Assembly (NCBI RefSeq): GCF_035547335.1
Contig: NZ_DASZVF010000067.1
Location: 62,001 to 126,000 of the forward strand
DNA: 64,000 nt
Direction of reading: 5' to 3'
Source: Humibacter sp035547335
GTDB lineage: Bacteria > Actinomycetota > Actinomycetes > Actinomycetales > Microbacteriaceae
A program made the position numbers and the translations under genes. The notes beneath the pieces are model-generated. The model saw only the letters and a list, made by a program, of their open reading frames with translations. It had not been told where the DNA came from and did no database searches. Numbering within the stretch: position 1 is the first letter of the stretch; each line of letters opens with the position of its first letter. Of this stretch, positions 52,585 through 62,404 are shown in pieces.

Positions 52585-55536
52585 ATGGGTAACGAGATCA
52601 GCCGCAGGAGCGTGCTCGCGGCGGCAGCGGCGACGGCAGGCGTGGCCGCGACGAACGCATTCATCTGGACGCCCGCGTCCGCATCAGCCGTTGGCCGGTT
52701 ATCCGACTCAACAGCCCACGGCAAGGGGTCATCGAGGAACGGGCCGCTAGACACGATCGTATTCGGAAACAGCCTGTCGGAGTCGGCCCATGCGCTGAGC
52801 GCCTCCCTCTCCGACGTCGTCACCGGTGCGCTCGCTCAGTCCGCCCGTGTCCTCAACCCGCAGTCCCCGGCCGCCTGGTGGGGCGGGACGACATCCTTCA
52901 CCCTCCAGGTCGATCCGGAGGAGACGACGTACCTCACTGTGAAGCTGTGGGGTGGCGATCATGCCGACGAAGCCGACGAATCGCACAACTGGCGGCTGCA
53001 GCTCTTCGTCGATGGCAAGTCAGTCGGCTGGTACGACGAGGGGCCGGTCGACAACCTGGACCAGCTCGGCACAGACCCCCGAAGCCCGGGTCGCTTCTTC
53101 TTCCACACACTTCCATTGCCCGAAAGCTATACGAAGGGCAAGAGGAGCCTGCAGGTGGAAATCCGCTCCATGGGGCGCATCTGGGACTATGGCGGCACGG
53201 TCGATACGTACTACTACGACCAGATCGAGCCCTCTCGGCCCATCTATCGCGCGTACACACACACCAACCCGTACTTTGCGCCGGTCCGCTCTGACGTCCT
53301 GGGTTCAGCACCCGCCACGAAGATCCGGCCGAATCAGGATGACGCGGCGATCGCCAAGCTCACAGCACAAGTCCAGGCCGAACACAAAGCCCTCATCTAC
53401 GGCGGCGGCGCTTACGGAGCCGACGCGTGGGGTTTCAACATGCTCGCGGAGGGTTACACCTGGAAAGACAGCCCCGCCTATCAGAATCCGGATGCGCTCT
53501 CTGCGATCTGTTCAGCCATCGATAGCCGGTACAACGCATGGAAGGCAGATCCGACCGTTCTCACGGCATCCGATCAGCAGTGGCAGGGATTCGGCCGTGT
53601 CGGTCTCGTCCTTGCCTACCTGTGGAATGACATCCAGGGCGAGCTCGACAAGACCGTCACTGCCGGCATCACCACACTGACAAACCCCGGTTTCGAACAG
53701 GGCGAGGGCACACCGCTGGGCTGGACGGTCGAAGGGTGGGCTGCCAACGGCACGTTCAGCCGAGATTCGAGTGCGGCTCACTCAGGATCGGCGTCCGCCA
53801 AGCTCGTGTCCAACGGCGGCAGTCTCGTGGTTGCTCCGAGCGGGTTCATCCTGGCCGGCCCCGGGAACCTCTCTCTTTCGGGGTGGGTCAAGACCGACGG
53901 ATCGGCTGCAGCAGCTGCCGCGGTGAAGCTCGATGTCCTCTTCTTCGATGACGCTGAGAACCTCGTCGGCACAGACCACAACTTCTTTGCATCAGCGGGT
54001 TCCGACGATTGGCAGCAGATCACCGGTGTGATGACCGTGCCGGCAGGGGCGACCAGATACCAGGTGTGGATGGTTGTCATGAACGGGCAAACCGCCTGGT
54101 TCGACGACCTCAATGTCGAGGCGCCAGCCCCGGCGGGGGCATCGGCCGTGAGCCGTCGTGCCGCGTATACGGACATGCTGCTCTCCAGCCGCGACTACTG
54201 GAAACAGAACATGCGGCACTACTCGAATCAAGCGCAGATCACCGCCATCGGCATCTATCAAGCCAATCGCGGCCTGTCACTGATTTCACCGAAGGATGCT
54301 TGGCCCGAACCTCGCGCCCGGCAGTGGATCTACGAGAGTCTCGGCATGAAGCCCTGGTACGGGCCGGAACTGCCTGACGGCACACGTACGAAGCCACTGG
54401 GAACCGACTATTACGTCGTCACGCCGAAAGGTCTGACCCGCGAACTCGGATTCGTCGGCAGCTACGGCGAAGTGACCGACTGGCTGGTGATGATGTACGA
54501 GTCCGTCACACGCGGGCACGGTGCGGTCCCGGCACCAGAGGTACGCGCCCAGATGGTCAAGATGGTGCAGGCCCGCGGATACTTCCGTCAGATCGACGCT
54601 GACGTGGACGGCTACAGGGTTGCTCGCCTCGAGACGGTTGTGGGATGGCGCAACGAGGAATATCCGGGTGTCATCGTGTACGCGTCCCGCACGGTCTGGG
54701 ACTGCAGCCCCGTCATGGCGGCGGCCGCTTTCAACGACCAGAAGCTCACGGGGTGGACTCAGGAGATGGTTGCGGACGGGCAGTTCGCGCCCCAGCTCGC
54801 GCTGATGTTCACCAACACCAGCAACCGAGTCCAGTTGAACGCGACACGAATGCTCGCGCGCGACCTCGCCGCATTCCGTGCGCTTCCTACGTCGAACGAG
54901 CGGCTTCCCGTGAACTGGGACGCAGCCGACTTCGTCTTCACCGACGAGGTCGATGGTGTGCTCGCAGTGAAGAACGGGCGGGAACTCTTCTTCGCCTCGC
55001 TGTACTGGAGGGCCCGACAAGGTGTCAACAACTGGGGCCGCGTTCACCTCATCACACCGTCATCCGAACAATCGGCGACGGTCCGAGAGAAGACCGCAGG
55101 AAAACTGAGCTCGAACACGTTCACGGTGCAGGACTGGGTCAACCAGGACTACACGATCAACGACAGCAATGGAGGCTCGAACTTCCCCGAGGGCGGCATC
55201 ACTCCGCCAGGGGACACCGTTCACCAGGCGTACGCCGGTGAGGTGCTTCCGCTGGCGATCATCCCGAGCGACGCGCACCCCGCATTGGGCTCCACTGAGG
55301 TCGGCGTCGAGGAGGTTCTTGTCGGCATCGCTCCGTATTACCAGCTCGAATACGGTCGGTACCTCGTGGGCATGAACACCACAAAGGATCAAACCTTCAC
55401 GTTGAAAGTGACGGGGAGGGGTACTGCACGCCTGCTGAACCCGCCGAAAGGATTCCACGGCAATCCGGAGCACGTCGCACTCGCCGCGGGTCTCCGCGTA
55501 CCGCCACAAAGCACGCTGGTGCTTTACCTCAATTGA
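52585..55536 (+). CDS. Large Tat-secreted protein of unrecognised family (candidate glycan-active enzyme 1)
   Basis: The protein has 983 residues. A Tat signal (SRRSVLAAAAATAGVAATNAF) is followed by a likely cleavage site after ASASA (about residue 35). The N-terminal beta-rich domain runs to about 230 and ends IYRAYTHTNPYF. A helical part follows, interrupted by an inserted CBM4/9-like jelly roll (about 367-512, NPGFEQGEGTPLGWTVEGW to AWFDDLNVEAP). The helical core resumes with GFVGSYGEVTDW (about 622) and YFRQIDADVDGY (about 666), and a beta-rich C-terminus follows. This resembles an alpha/alpha-toroid lyase or hydrolase, but I do not recognise the family. A full homologue lies at 57438. 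Confidence 0.75.
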   Translation: MGNEISRRSVLAAAAATAGVAATNAFIWTPASASAVGRLSDSTAHGKGSSRNGPLDTIVFGNSLSESAHALSASLSDVVTGALAQSARVLNPQSPAAWWGGTTSFTLQVDPEETTYLTVKLWGGDHADEADESHNWRLQLFVDGKSVGWYDEGPVDNLDQLGTDPRSPGRFFFHTLPLPESYTKGKRSLQVEIRSMGRIWDYGGTVDTYYYDQIEPSRPIYRAYTHTNPYFAPVRSDVLGSAPATKIRPNQDDAAIAKLTAQVQAEHKALIYGGGAYGADAWGFNMLAEGYTWKDSPAYQNPDALSAICSAIDSRYNAWKADPTVLTASDQQWQGFGRVGLVLAYLWNDIQGELDKTVTAGITTLTNPGFEQGEGTPLGWTVEGWAANGTFSRDSSAAHSGSASAKLVSNGGSLVVAPSGFILAGPGNLSLSGWVKTDGSAAAAAAVKLDVLFFDDAENLVGTDHNFFASAGSDDWQQITGVMTVPAGATRYQVWMVVMNGQTAWFDDLNVEAPAPAGASAVSRRAAYTDMLLSSRDYWKQNMRHYSNQAQITAIGIYQANRGLSLISPKDAWPEPRARQWIYESLGMKPWYGPELPDGTRTKPLGTDYYVVTPKGLTRELGFVGSYGEVTDWLVMMYESVTRGHGAVPAPEVRAQMVKMVQARGYFRQIDADVDGYRVARLETVVGWRNEEYPGVIVYASRTVWDCSPVMAAAAFNDQKLTGWTQEMVADGQFAPQLALMFTNTSNRVQLNATRMLARDLAAFRALPTSNERLPVNWDAADFVFTDEVDGVLAVKNGRELFFASLYWRARQGVNNWGRVHLITPSSEQSATVREKTAGKLSSNTFTVQDWVNQDYTINDSNGGSNFPEGGITPPGDTVHQAYAGEVLPLAIIPSDAHPALGSTEVGVEEVLVGIAPYYQLEYGRYLVGMNTTKDQTFTLKVTGRGTARLLNPPKGFHGNPEHVALAAGLRVPPQSTLVLYLN

Positions 55537-55540
55537 AGAT

Positions 55541-55581
55541 GTCGGGGTACGGCCGATGCACGACGCCGGCCATACCCCGAC
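55541..55581 (+). promoter_or_regulatory. Strong hairpin between enzyme 1 and tatA
   Basis: GTCGGGGTACGGCC and GGCCATACCCCGAC pair over 14 positions with one mismatch across a 13-base loop. No T tract follows, so it is more likely a message-processing or stabilising stem than a terminator. Confidence 0.55.
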
Positions 55582-55605
55582 GAAATCGAGCAGGAAGGGA
55601 ACACC

Positions 55606-55797
55606 ATGCTCGCAGGCATCACTGGCTGGCATCTGCTGATCATCGTCGCGGTGCTGCTCTTGATCTTCGGTGCAACAAGACTGCCTGCCCTGTCGCGCGG
55701 GATCGGGCAGTCGATCCGGATTCTTCGTCACGAGACGAAAGACCCGGACCGCGAGAGTGTCAGGTCGACGATCGCTGACGATATCGACCACAGATGA
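55606..55797 (+). CDS. tatA: TatA/TatE-type twin-arginine translocase subunit
   Basis: The protein has 63 residues. Its single membrane helix (GWHLLIIVAVLLLIFG) is followed by the TatA hinge (FGATRLPALSRGIGQSIRIL), an amphipathic helix and a charged tail. GGAAGGGA lies upstream of the ATG. TatA forms the pore for folded Tat substrates. Its place inside the operon, next to genes for three Tat substrates (two lipoproteins and enzyme 1), points to a dedicated supply of export capacity. TatB and TatC are not in the window and must come from the chromosome. Confidence 0.92.
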   Translation: MLAGITGWHLLIIVAVLLLIFGATRLPALSRGIGQSIRILRHETKDPDRESVRSTIADDIDHR

Positions 55798-55863
55798 CGA
55801 CCCTCGAGATGCCCCGAGATTTCGGATCGTCGCGAGCTCATTCGAAGTAGAGGAGAAACGATC

Positions 55864-57438
55864 ATGCCCACCCAGGATCGAGCCGCACTCAACCTCACCC
55901 GGCGAGGCTTTCTCGCGATAGCCAGCGGTACAGGGGCGTCCGTTGCCCTGGCTGCTTGCACGCCAAGTGCCAACTCGGCGAACGGAGGCAAGGTGTCTGG
56001 TTCCAGCAGCGCTATCGTGTCGGGCACGCAGCCGCCCGGATGGCATGCTGTCTCGGATCGCCTGAACAGCCGACTCAAGAAGGACCTCGGGGTCACCCTC
56101 GATATAGAATTCCTCTCGTTTTCCAACTACGTACAACAAACCCTGTTGAAGTTCACCGGCGGCGCGAAGTTCGACACGGCCCTTGAAGCATTGTGGGCGA
56201 GTCTGTCGCAACTCGAAGCCTCTCACTCCATCGTGAACCTGGCGGGAAAGCTGACGAAGTACCCGCATCTCAAGGCCACCTTGCCTCAGCGGCTGTTGGA
56301 TTCGAACACCACCCTCGACGGCCTGCTCCCTGGAGTGCCGCAGGCGAATAGCGCCGCCCGAATGCAGCATTTCACCATCCGAGAAGACCTGGCCAAATCG
56401 CTCGGCTATTCGACGATCGAGGACTTCTCCACGTTGGAAAGGTACCTCTATGCGGTGAAGAAGCGAGGGGTCGTTCCTTTCGGCGTCAGTAACAGCCAGA
56501 ACACGGAGCTGGTGTTCAATTTGTACAACGAGGAATATTGGTCGAATCCCAACGCAGCTGCCTACTCTTTTGGGGCAAGTTTCTCTGGGACAAATTTCGG
56601 GTTCATTTTTGCAAATGATTGCGTCAAGACCGGTCGCGCTGATCCGAAGCCGTTCTGGGACGATGACAGCACCATCGACACCTTCCGTCGTATGAGGAGG
56701 TATTACCAGGATGGAATCCTCAACGCAGATGCAATCAACACAGATTCCGCAACCGTGACCAGCCGATGGGCTTCGGGCGCATATGGCGGAGTTTGGGCGA
56801 TGACCGACGGAACCAGCAGCAATGCACTATCCACACTTCGCAAAAAGGTGCCCGAGGCGGCGTTCGCCAACGTTATGCCCTTGAAGGGCGGATTGCACGC
56901 CTTCAAGCCCTATCAAACATTCCAGGCAGACAACATCGTCGTGATCAATGCGAATGGCGACCTCGACCGAGCCTTGGCCATACAGGATTGGCTATCGGTC
57001 CAGGCAAACCACGATCTCCTCGAGTATGGAATCGAAGGCAAGGACTGGAAACAACTGTCGCGGAACAGGTACCGCCAACTCAGCGAATACACATTCCCGG
57101 GATACGCACTCTGCTGGCGTCCGTCTTTGGAGAAGAGATCCGAGTATATGAGCGCGACCGAGGAGTCGATCTTCGACTGGGCACAGGATTTCAATAACTT
57201 CACCGTGTCTCCGTTCGCGAAGTTCATTCCGAACATCACGCCGGTCAAGTCCGCGGTGGCGCAGATGTCGAGCGCCATGACGCAGTACCTCATTCCTCTG
57301 TCGTACGGGCTGGTGGATGTCGATTCGCAGTTGGACAAGCTGAAGAGCGCCGCGGATGCGGCCGGTCTCGAACTGCTCCAAGCTGAGATGTCGAAGCAAG
57401 CGGATGCATATCTGAAGACGGCAGCATCGTCGCGTTGA
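55864..57438 (+). CDS. Extracellular solute-binding lipoprotein 2 (Tat signal)
   Basis: The protein has 524 residues. The signal has TRRGFLAIASG and a lipobox with Cys32 (VALAAC). It is a paralogue of the binding protein at 50846 over its whole length. The shared importer permeases are encoded once, so the two binding proteins may feed the same permeases with different ligands. The gene is lower in GC than its neighbours in places (around 56500-56700). The stop shares a base with the ATG of the next gene (TGATG). Confidence 0.92.
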   Translation: MPTQDRAALNLTRRGFLAIASGTGASVALAACTPSANSANGGKVSGSSSAIVSGTQPPGWHAVSDRLNSRLKKDLGVTLDIEFLSFSNYVQQTLLKFTGGAKFDTALEALWASLSQLEASHSIVNLAGKLTKYPHLKATLPQRLLDSNTTLDGLLPGVPQANSAARMQHFTIREDLAKSLGYSTIEDFSTLERYLYAVKKRGVVPFGVSNSQNTELVFNLYNEEYWSNPNAAAYSFGASFSGTNFGFIFANDCVKTGRADPKPFWDDDSTIDTFRRMRRYYQDGILNADAINTDSATVTSRWASGAYGGVWAMTDGTSSNALSTLRKKVPEAAFANVMPLKGGLHAFKPYQTFQADNIVVINANGDLDRALAIQDWLSVQANHDLLEYGIEGKDWKQLSRNRYRQLSEYTFPGYALCWRPSLEKRSEYMSATEESIFDWAQDFNNFTVSPFAKFIPNITPVKSAVAQMSSAMTQYLIPLSYGLVDVDSQLDKLKSAADAAGLELLQAEMSKQADAYLKTAASSR

Positions 57439-60400
57439 TGGTGAGCAGTACGGGAGACATGGTCGCGACCTTCGGGGCCGAGGCTCCGCTTCACACCGTG
57501 GAACTGGGCGAAGTACGTGCGCAACCCCGCCAACCTCTATCCGCCCGCGTTGATGACGTCAGCTTTCGTCTGGCCGTTGATCCTCGACAACGAACCTTTC
57601 TGACTGTCGAGTGCTTTGCCTCGGACGTCTCGCCATACAAGACAATCGTCTTCGTCGACGATCAGCAGGCGACCTACCGCGATGGTGGGGATTATGAACC
57701 GTTGATCTCATCGAATCCGCAAGCTGTCAGCGGCAAGATCGTGAGCTACACGGTCCTGCTTCCTCCCCTTAGCACCGTTGGGAAGAGGGAAGTCGTCATC
57801 ACGCTGAGAACGTTCCGTTCCGAATACCGTCCATCGGCGTCCGCGGCCGGTAGCGAGATCGCTGACGAAGCCTCGAGGCGATTCATACGCGCTCACAGCC
57901 ACCTGAGCCCACTGCGCGACATTCCCAGACGCCGCGGCAACCACGACCAACGTGGCCGGGCTGTTGTTCGTCCTCCGGCGTCGGAGGAGCGAGCCCAGGT
58001 CGCTGAGCTGCAGGAATGGCAGACAAGAAGGCTGGATGACCTCATCGGTGGACATGCTCCTCGATCCGGCCGGACCTTGTCCATCGAACGGTATCGAAAC
58101 GAGTTGCGGTTCGTAGCGGAGGCCCTCCGCGCCGGCTGGTTCGGTACACGCGCACAAAGCTCAGCGGGTGATGCATTAGAACGTGTGATCGAGAGCATCG
58201 ACGATCATGTGCGCGGCTACTTCGCGGATGTCAGATCGGTGGCCACGGGAGGCCACCAATCGGACTGGGGAGGTTACTACGCGGCATTGGGCGAGGTGCT
58301 GTACATCCTCGAACCCGTTCTCGGGGGACCCCGTGCCGCCTGGTTCGAGGATCTTCTGAGCGAACCTTTCGACTCGCGAAGCGAAGGCGACTCGTTCTCC
58401 CTTCCTCCCTTGGCGCTAGACGGCGCGCCACTGACGAGGCGCTCAGCATGGGAGCGGGCGTTGAAGGCGAATTTCGACTTCGCCCGGTCGCGGCTCTCAT
58501 ATATCTACAACCAGGTGATGTTCACGTACGAGGGGGCGTGGAAAGCTCACGAGGGTCTGCGAGTCATCTCCTCGAAATTCTACGAAGGCATTCGCCGCAG
58601 CCACCAGATCCTGAGTGAAGCCCTCGGACTGGCACCGTTCCGTGGCGAAGAAGTCTTGCTCGGCCGCGCTGATCGTGAGCTCGATCTGCAACACAGCCTC
58701 TTCCATCACGACAAGAACGTGATCTTGACGCAGGACGCGATCGAGGTGGTCCTGAAGGGTCTTGCGGAAAGCGCTACGGACGCGAAGGGCGCCCCGCTGC
58801 GCAGGGAGCCATACGGGAAGGTCTACCGCGGTTTGACGGTCAACGGGCTTCCTCGCGAAAACGGTTATGTCGGCGTCTATGGCGAGCTCGTAAATGTGCT
58901 TCCGCTCTGGTTCTTCCGTACGGCGGATCACGAAGCGGACCAACGGCTCAACGACGAGATCCTGCGACGAACTCTTGACAATGCGCACGCGCGATCCTTC
59001 TTCAGGTACCCGGGCGGGGACGACGGGGATGCACGGCGCATGCTGCTGGAGCAAGTTATTGATGAGCGCAATCCTGCCTTGCCCGGCAGAGTCGCATACG
59101 TCGCTGATGCCGAATCCGGGGCGGCACTCCGGTACGCCGCCGTCTACCACCACATGATCGAGCACCCCGAGAAGTACGGGACGGACGACTGGCGTCCCTT
59201 TGTGGATCGCGCGCGGGAAGGGGCTTCTTACGCACGCCAGATGCTCGAGGACGGCCGATTTCTGCCTGAAGTCGTCGAGCGTCGCGAACGCCTCCTGATC
59301 GATGATCTTCGACTTACAGATACCTACGCGCGGCTTCAGAGCACAGACGCGCCGGCCGGCGGTCGGCTTCTTCCGCATGCCCGCGAGCGCGACTTCGAAG
59401 ACGGCGAACTGCGCGCCTTGGGAGTCTCGCGTGCGGAGGCACGCACCCGAGAGGAACGGCCGTTCGCCTTCGTAGACATCGACTCGCTCGTGCTCTCGCT
59501 CCGTGACGGCGATACGCATCTCTTCGCCAGCCTGACGAGCCGGAATCGCGGCTTCTCGGGTGTCGGACGGGCTCATGTGATGGTCGGTGACGAACATCAG
59601 GTTGCAGCTGTGAGCACGACAGGCGTCATCCGCTCTCGGAGTTGGGCGCTGCGGGGTCCGACCCGCGAAGAGCTTCGGCAACATGGGCCAGACAGGATTG
59701 TGGAGGGCCGCCAGTTCGCCGCGCTCGGGGAAGTGCTTCCGATCGCTTTCCAACCGGGTGTCGGTGAGATCCGAAGAGACAACTTCAACGAAGACAACCC
59801 GTACTCGGCGCTCCCAGAATTGGCGATCACCCGACTCGGCGACTATCTCGCCGTCGTCAACACCACTCGCGACGAGCACGGCAACAGTCGCACTTATGAG
59901 GTGCCTGTTCCTGGAACGCCGGACGACGTCTTCGACCTCGTCTCCGGCAGAAGTCTGCCCGTGTCGGAGGAGGGATTCGTTGTCATCGAACCGTCTCAGG
60001 CGATGGTGCTTCGGGTTGGCGCGGCTGAGGAGTCGACCGAACAGCCCCGCAGTGCCGGCGTCGAATTGAGGAAAGGGCCCGCTCTGCAAGGCATCGGCAG
60101 TTGCTGGTACGGGCTGCATTCGGATACTCTCCTCGATCGCCTCGAGCAGGCGCCTCGTGAAGGCTGGATGAGGTATATGCAGGGCGAGGGGACGACGGCC
60201 GCATACGCAGAAGCCCCTCATGCTTTCGAGATCGGGTTGGCGGAACCGGGAAGATTCGGAAGCGGCGACGATGCGCGTCTCCATGAGCGTGGCTATCCGG
60301 ATGCCTTCTCCGCGATGGTGACGGAGGCCGTCGGGGATATCGACGTCACCGCGCGTGTGGAAGACAACAGCGGCTTCGCCGGCCTAATGGTGCGCGAGGA

Positions 60401-60791
60401 TATGACGGGCGTTTCCCGATACGTCGCATTCGGGTACGAGGGCGAAGAGCTGACGGTGCGGACGCGATCGCTGGACTCCCGCGAGGACTTCGGGGTCGGC
60501 AATCCCGGCCAGGACGCCGCCGGAGGACGCACGCGCAGTCCGACCCGAATCGCCCTCGGTGTCGTCCAGAACGGCCGAATTCGGCTGCGGCTTTCTCGAG
60601 ACTTCTCGTGCCACCGATTCCGTGCATCCACCTCGTTCGATGGCGGCGCGTGGGTCGAGGTTTGGACCGGAGTCGTACCGATGCTCGGGCTGGTGCGTGC
60701 CGGTGCTGTTCTCACCGGTGCGGGTCGTGTAGCTGATCTCCGGAGCAGCCCCTCCGGCCGATCATCGTCGGCAGACAAGGAACGCATGTGA
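57438..60791 (+). CDS. Large cytoplasmic homologue of enzyme 1 (candidate glycan-active enzyme 2)
   Basis: The protein has 1117 residues and no signal peptide. The N-terminal beta domain (TFLTVECFASDVSPYKTIVFVDDQQATYRDGG to FIRAHSHLSPL) mirrors enzyme 1. The helical core shares GYVGVYGELVNV (about 475) and FFRYPGGDDGD (about 519). It lacks the CBM-like insert. Beyond residue about 870 it has an extra domain (GFAGLMVREDMTGVSRYVAFGYEGEELTVRTRS) like a DUF1349/concanavalin-type beta-sandwich. An intracellular enzyme acting on imported fragments is the simplest reading. The family is not recognised. Confidence 0.72.
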   Translation: MVSSTGDMVATFGAEAPLHTVELGEVRAQPRQPLSARVDDVSFRLAVDPRQRTFLTVECFASDVSPYKTIVFVDDQQATYRDGGDYEPLISSNPQAVSGKIVSYTVLLPPLSTVGKREVVITLRTFRSEYRPSASAAGSEIADEASRRFIRAHSHLSPLRDIPRRRGNHDQRGRAVVRPPASEERAQVAELQEWQTRRLDDLIGGHAPRSGRTLSIERYRNELRFVAEALRAGWFGTRAQSSAGDALERVIESIDDHVRGYFADVRSVATGGHQSDWGGYYAALGEVLYILEPVLGGPRAAWFEDLLSEPFDSRSEGDSFSLPPLALDGAPLTRRSAWERALKANFDFARSRLSYIYNQVMFTYEGAWKAHEGLRVISSKFYEGIRRSHQILSEALGLAPFRGEEVLLGRADRELDLQHSLFHHDKNVILTQDAIEVVLKGLAESATDAKGAPLRREPYGKVYRGLTVNGLPRENGYVGVYGELVNVLPLWFFRTADHEADQRLNDEILRRTLDNAHARSFFRYPGGDDGDARRMLLEQVIDERNPALPGRVAYVADAESGAALRYAAVYHHMIEHPEKYGTDDWRPFVDRAREGASYARQMLEDGRFLPEVVERRERLLIDDLRLTDTYARLQSTDAPAGGRLLPHARERDFEDGELRALGVSRAEARTREERPFAFVDIDSLVLSLRDGDTHLFASLTSRNRGFSGVGRAHVMVGDEHQVAAVSTTGVIRSRSWALRGPTREELRQHGPDRIVEGRQFAALGEVLPIAFQPGVGEIRRDNFNEDNPYSALPELAITRLGDYLAVVNTTRDEHGNSRTYEVPVPGTPDDVFDLVSGRSLPVSEEGFVVIEPSQAMVLRVGAAEESTEQPRSAGVELRKGPALQGIGSCWYGLHSDTLLDRLEQAPREGWMRYMQGEGTTAAYAEAPHAFEIGLAEPGRFGSGDDARLHERGYPDAFSAMVTEAVGDIDVTARVEDNSGFAGLMVREDMTGVSRYVAFGYEGEELTVRTRSLDSREDFGVGNPGQDAAGGRTRSPTRIALGVVQNGRIRLRLSRDFSCHRFRASTSFDGGAWVEVWTGVVPMLGLVRAGAVLTGAGRVADLRSSPSGRSSSADKERM

Positions 60792-62404
60792 GCACCGCAA
60801 CCAACCCCGTAGTGCGGGGGTTCGCTCCCGACCCTTCGATCGTGCGGGTGGGTGAGTGGTTCTACCTCGCGACGAGCTCGTTCGAGTGGTACCCGACCAT
60901 TCCAATCCGCCGATCGCGTGATCTGATCGAGTGGGAGTACATCGGGTGCGTCGACGGAGCGGTGCCGCGAGGCGACCTGCACGGTGTGCCTGATTCCGCT
61001 GGCATCTGGGCGCCGTCGCTCAGCCATGACGGTGAGCGGTTCTGGATGACGTACTCGATCGTGGGCACGTTTCTCGGGCAGCAGCTCGATGTTGAGACGT
61101 ACGTCTCCACATCCGTTTCAGCGGACGGTCCATGGTCTGCGCCGCGCCGGGTGAGCGGTCATGGATTCGATCCGTCGATCTTCCATCATGCAGGTGAGCA
61201 CTATCTCCTCAACGTGCAGTCGGACTCGCGCCCGGGCGGGAACCGGTTCTCCGGCATTGTCCTTGTCGCCCTCGACTATGACGGACACACGACGGGCACC
61301 CCAAGCCTTCTCATGCAGCATCCGACCTTGATCGAGGGACCCAAGCTGTTCGTGAAAGACGACTGGTTCTATCTGGTGCTTGCGCAGGGAGGGACGGGTG
61401 TGGAGCACGGGGTTCTGATGGCGAGAAGTCGCCAGCTGCTTGGCCCATACGAGCTCGATGATCGCCCGCTCCTGACTTCGCGCGACGATCGCACGTTGCG
61501 ACTGCAGAAGGCGGGGCACGCAGAGTTCGTGCAGGATGCCGACGGTAACTGGTACATCAGCCACCTCGCGTCGCGCTGGCTGGACACCTTGCAGGGACGC
61601 CAATTCCCGTGGGGCCGCGAGACGTGTGTGCAGAAGATCGTTTGGATCGAAGAATGGCCGCGGCTGCAGCATGGGGGATGGCACCCCGCTGACACGTTCT
61701 TGGCTCCGCCGAGGGATCGAATCGCTCAGGCTGAGGCCGACCGGCCCGACGGTGGCGCTGCGGCGGCCGCGGGAATCGGCGGCACCGGGACCACGACCGA
61801 AGTGCCGCCCGCCTGGCCCTGGCGTAGCCTTCGCGAGCCGGCGGACAGCTGGACAGAGGCGCTGAACGACGGTGTGCGCATTCGCGGGCGTCACGGACTC
61901 GAGTCGATGTTCGGCGCGAGCCTGCTGGCGCGGCCACTGAAGGAAACAAGCGCATGCTTCAGTGCCATGGTGGAGGCTTCGCCGTCCTCCTTCACGGAGG
62001 GCGCCGGAATCGCGCTCTGGTACAACTCGACGTCTTACTACTCGGTCGCGGTCACTTGGATCGAGCCGACCGGCGAAGCGCAGCACGGGCAGCAGTGGAA
62101 AGGCGGCGGCCAGCGGGCGGTCGTCGTCACCGCTCGTGATCGCGGCGACGCACGAGTCATTGCGAGACGGACGCTCGACCACACGCATCCAGTCGAACTC
62201 AAGGCCGAGATAGTCGGCGCATACGCGCAGGTGAGTGTCGATGGCACAGAGATCGGGCCAGCGCTCGACGTAGGAATCCTGTCCGACGACTACGGCGACT
62301 CCCTACGCTTCACTGGCGGGATGGTGGGTCTGTACGCGTTCGACGTCGTCGACGCTGGATTCTCAGCGACCTTCAGTTTAATTCAGCTAGACCAGCTCAG
62401 TTGA
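60788..62404 (+). CDS. GH43 glycoside hydrolase (beta-xylosidase/arabinofuranosidase-like)
   Basis: The protein has 538 residues and starts at GTG, overlapping the previous stop (GTGA). The five-bladed propeller of GH43 is clear: general base Asp15 (APDPSIV), pKa modulator Asp128 (GFDPSIF) and general acid Glu183 (IEGPKLF). The opening PVVRGFAPDPSIVRVGEWFYLATSSFEWYPTIPIRRSRDLIEW is typical of beta-xylosidase-like GH43. A C-terminal beta-sandwich (from about 355) completes the architecture. There is no signal peptide, so it should release xylose or arabinose units inside the cell from imported oligosaccharides. Confidence 0.9.
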   Translation: MSTATNPVVRGFAPDPSIVRVGEWFYLATSSFEWYPTIPIRRSRDLIEWEYIGCVDGAVPRGDLHGVPDSAGIWAPSLSHDGERFWMTYSIVGTFLGQQLDVETYVSTSVSADGPWSAPRRVSGHGFDPSIFHHAGEHYLLNVQSDSRPGGNRFSGIVLVALDYDGHTTGTPSLLMQHPTLIEGPKLFVKDDWFYLVLAQGGTGVEHGVLMARSRQLLGPYELDDRPLLTSRDDRTLRLQKAGHAEFVQDADGNWYISHLASRWLDTLQGRQFPWGRETCVQKIVWIEEWPRLQHGGWHPADTFLAPPRDRIAQAEADRPDGGAAAAAGIGGTGTTTEVPPAWPWRSLREPADSWTEALNDGVRIRGRHGLESMFGASLLARPLKETSACFSAMVEASPSSFTEGAGIALWYNSTSYYSVAVTWIEPTGEAQHGQQWKGGGQRAVVVTARDRGDARVIARRTLDHTHPVELKAEIVGAYAQVSVDGTEIGPALDVGILSDDYGDSLRFTGGMVGLYAFDVVDAGFSATFSLIQLDQLS

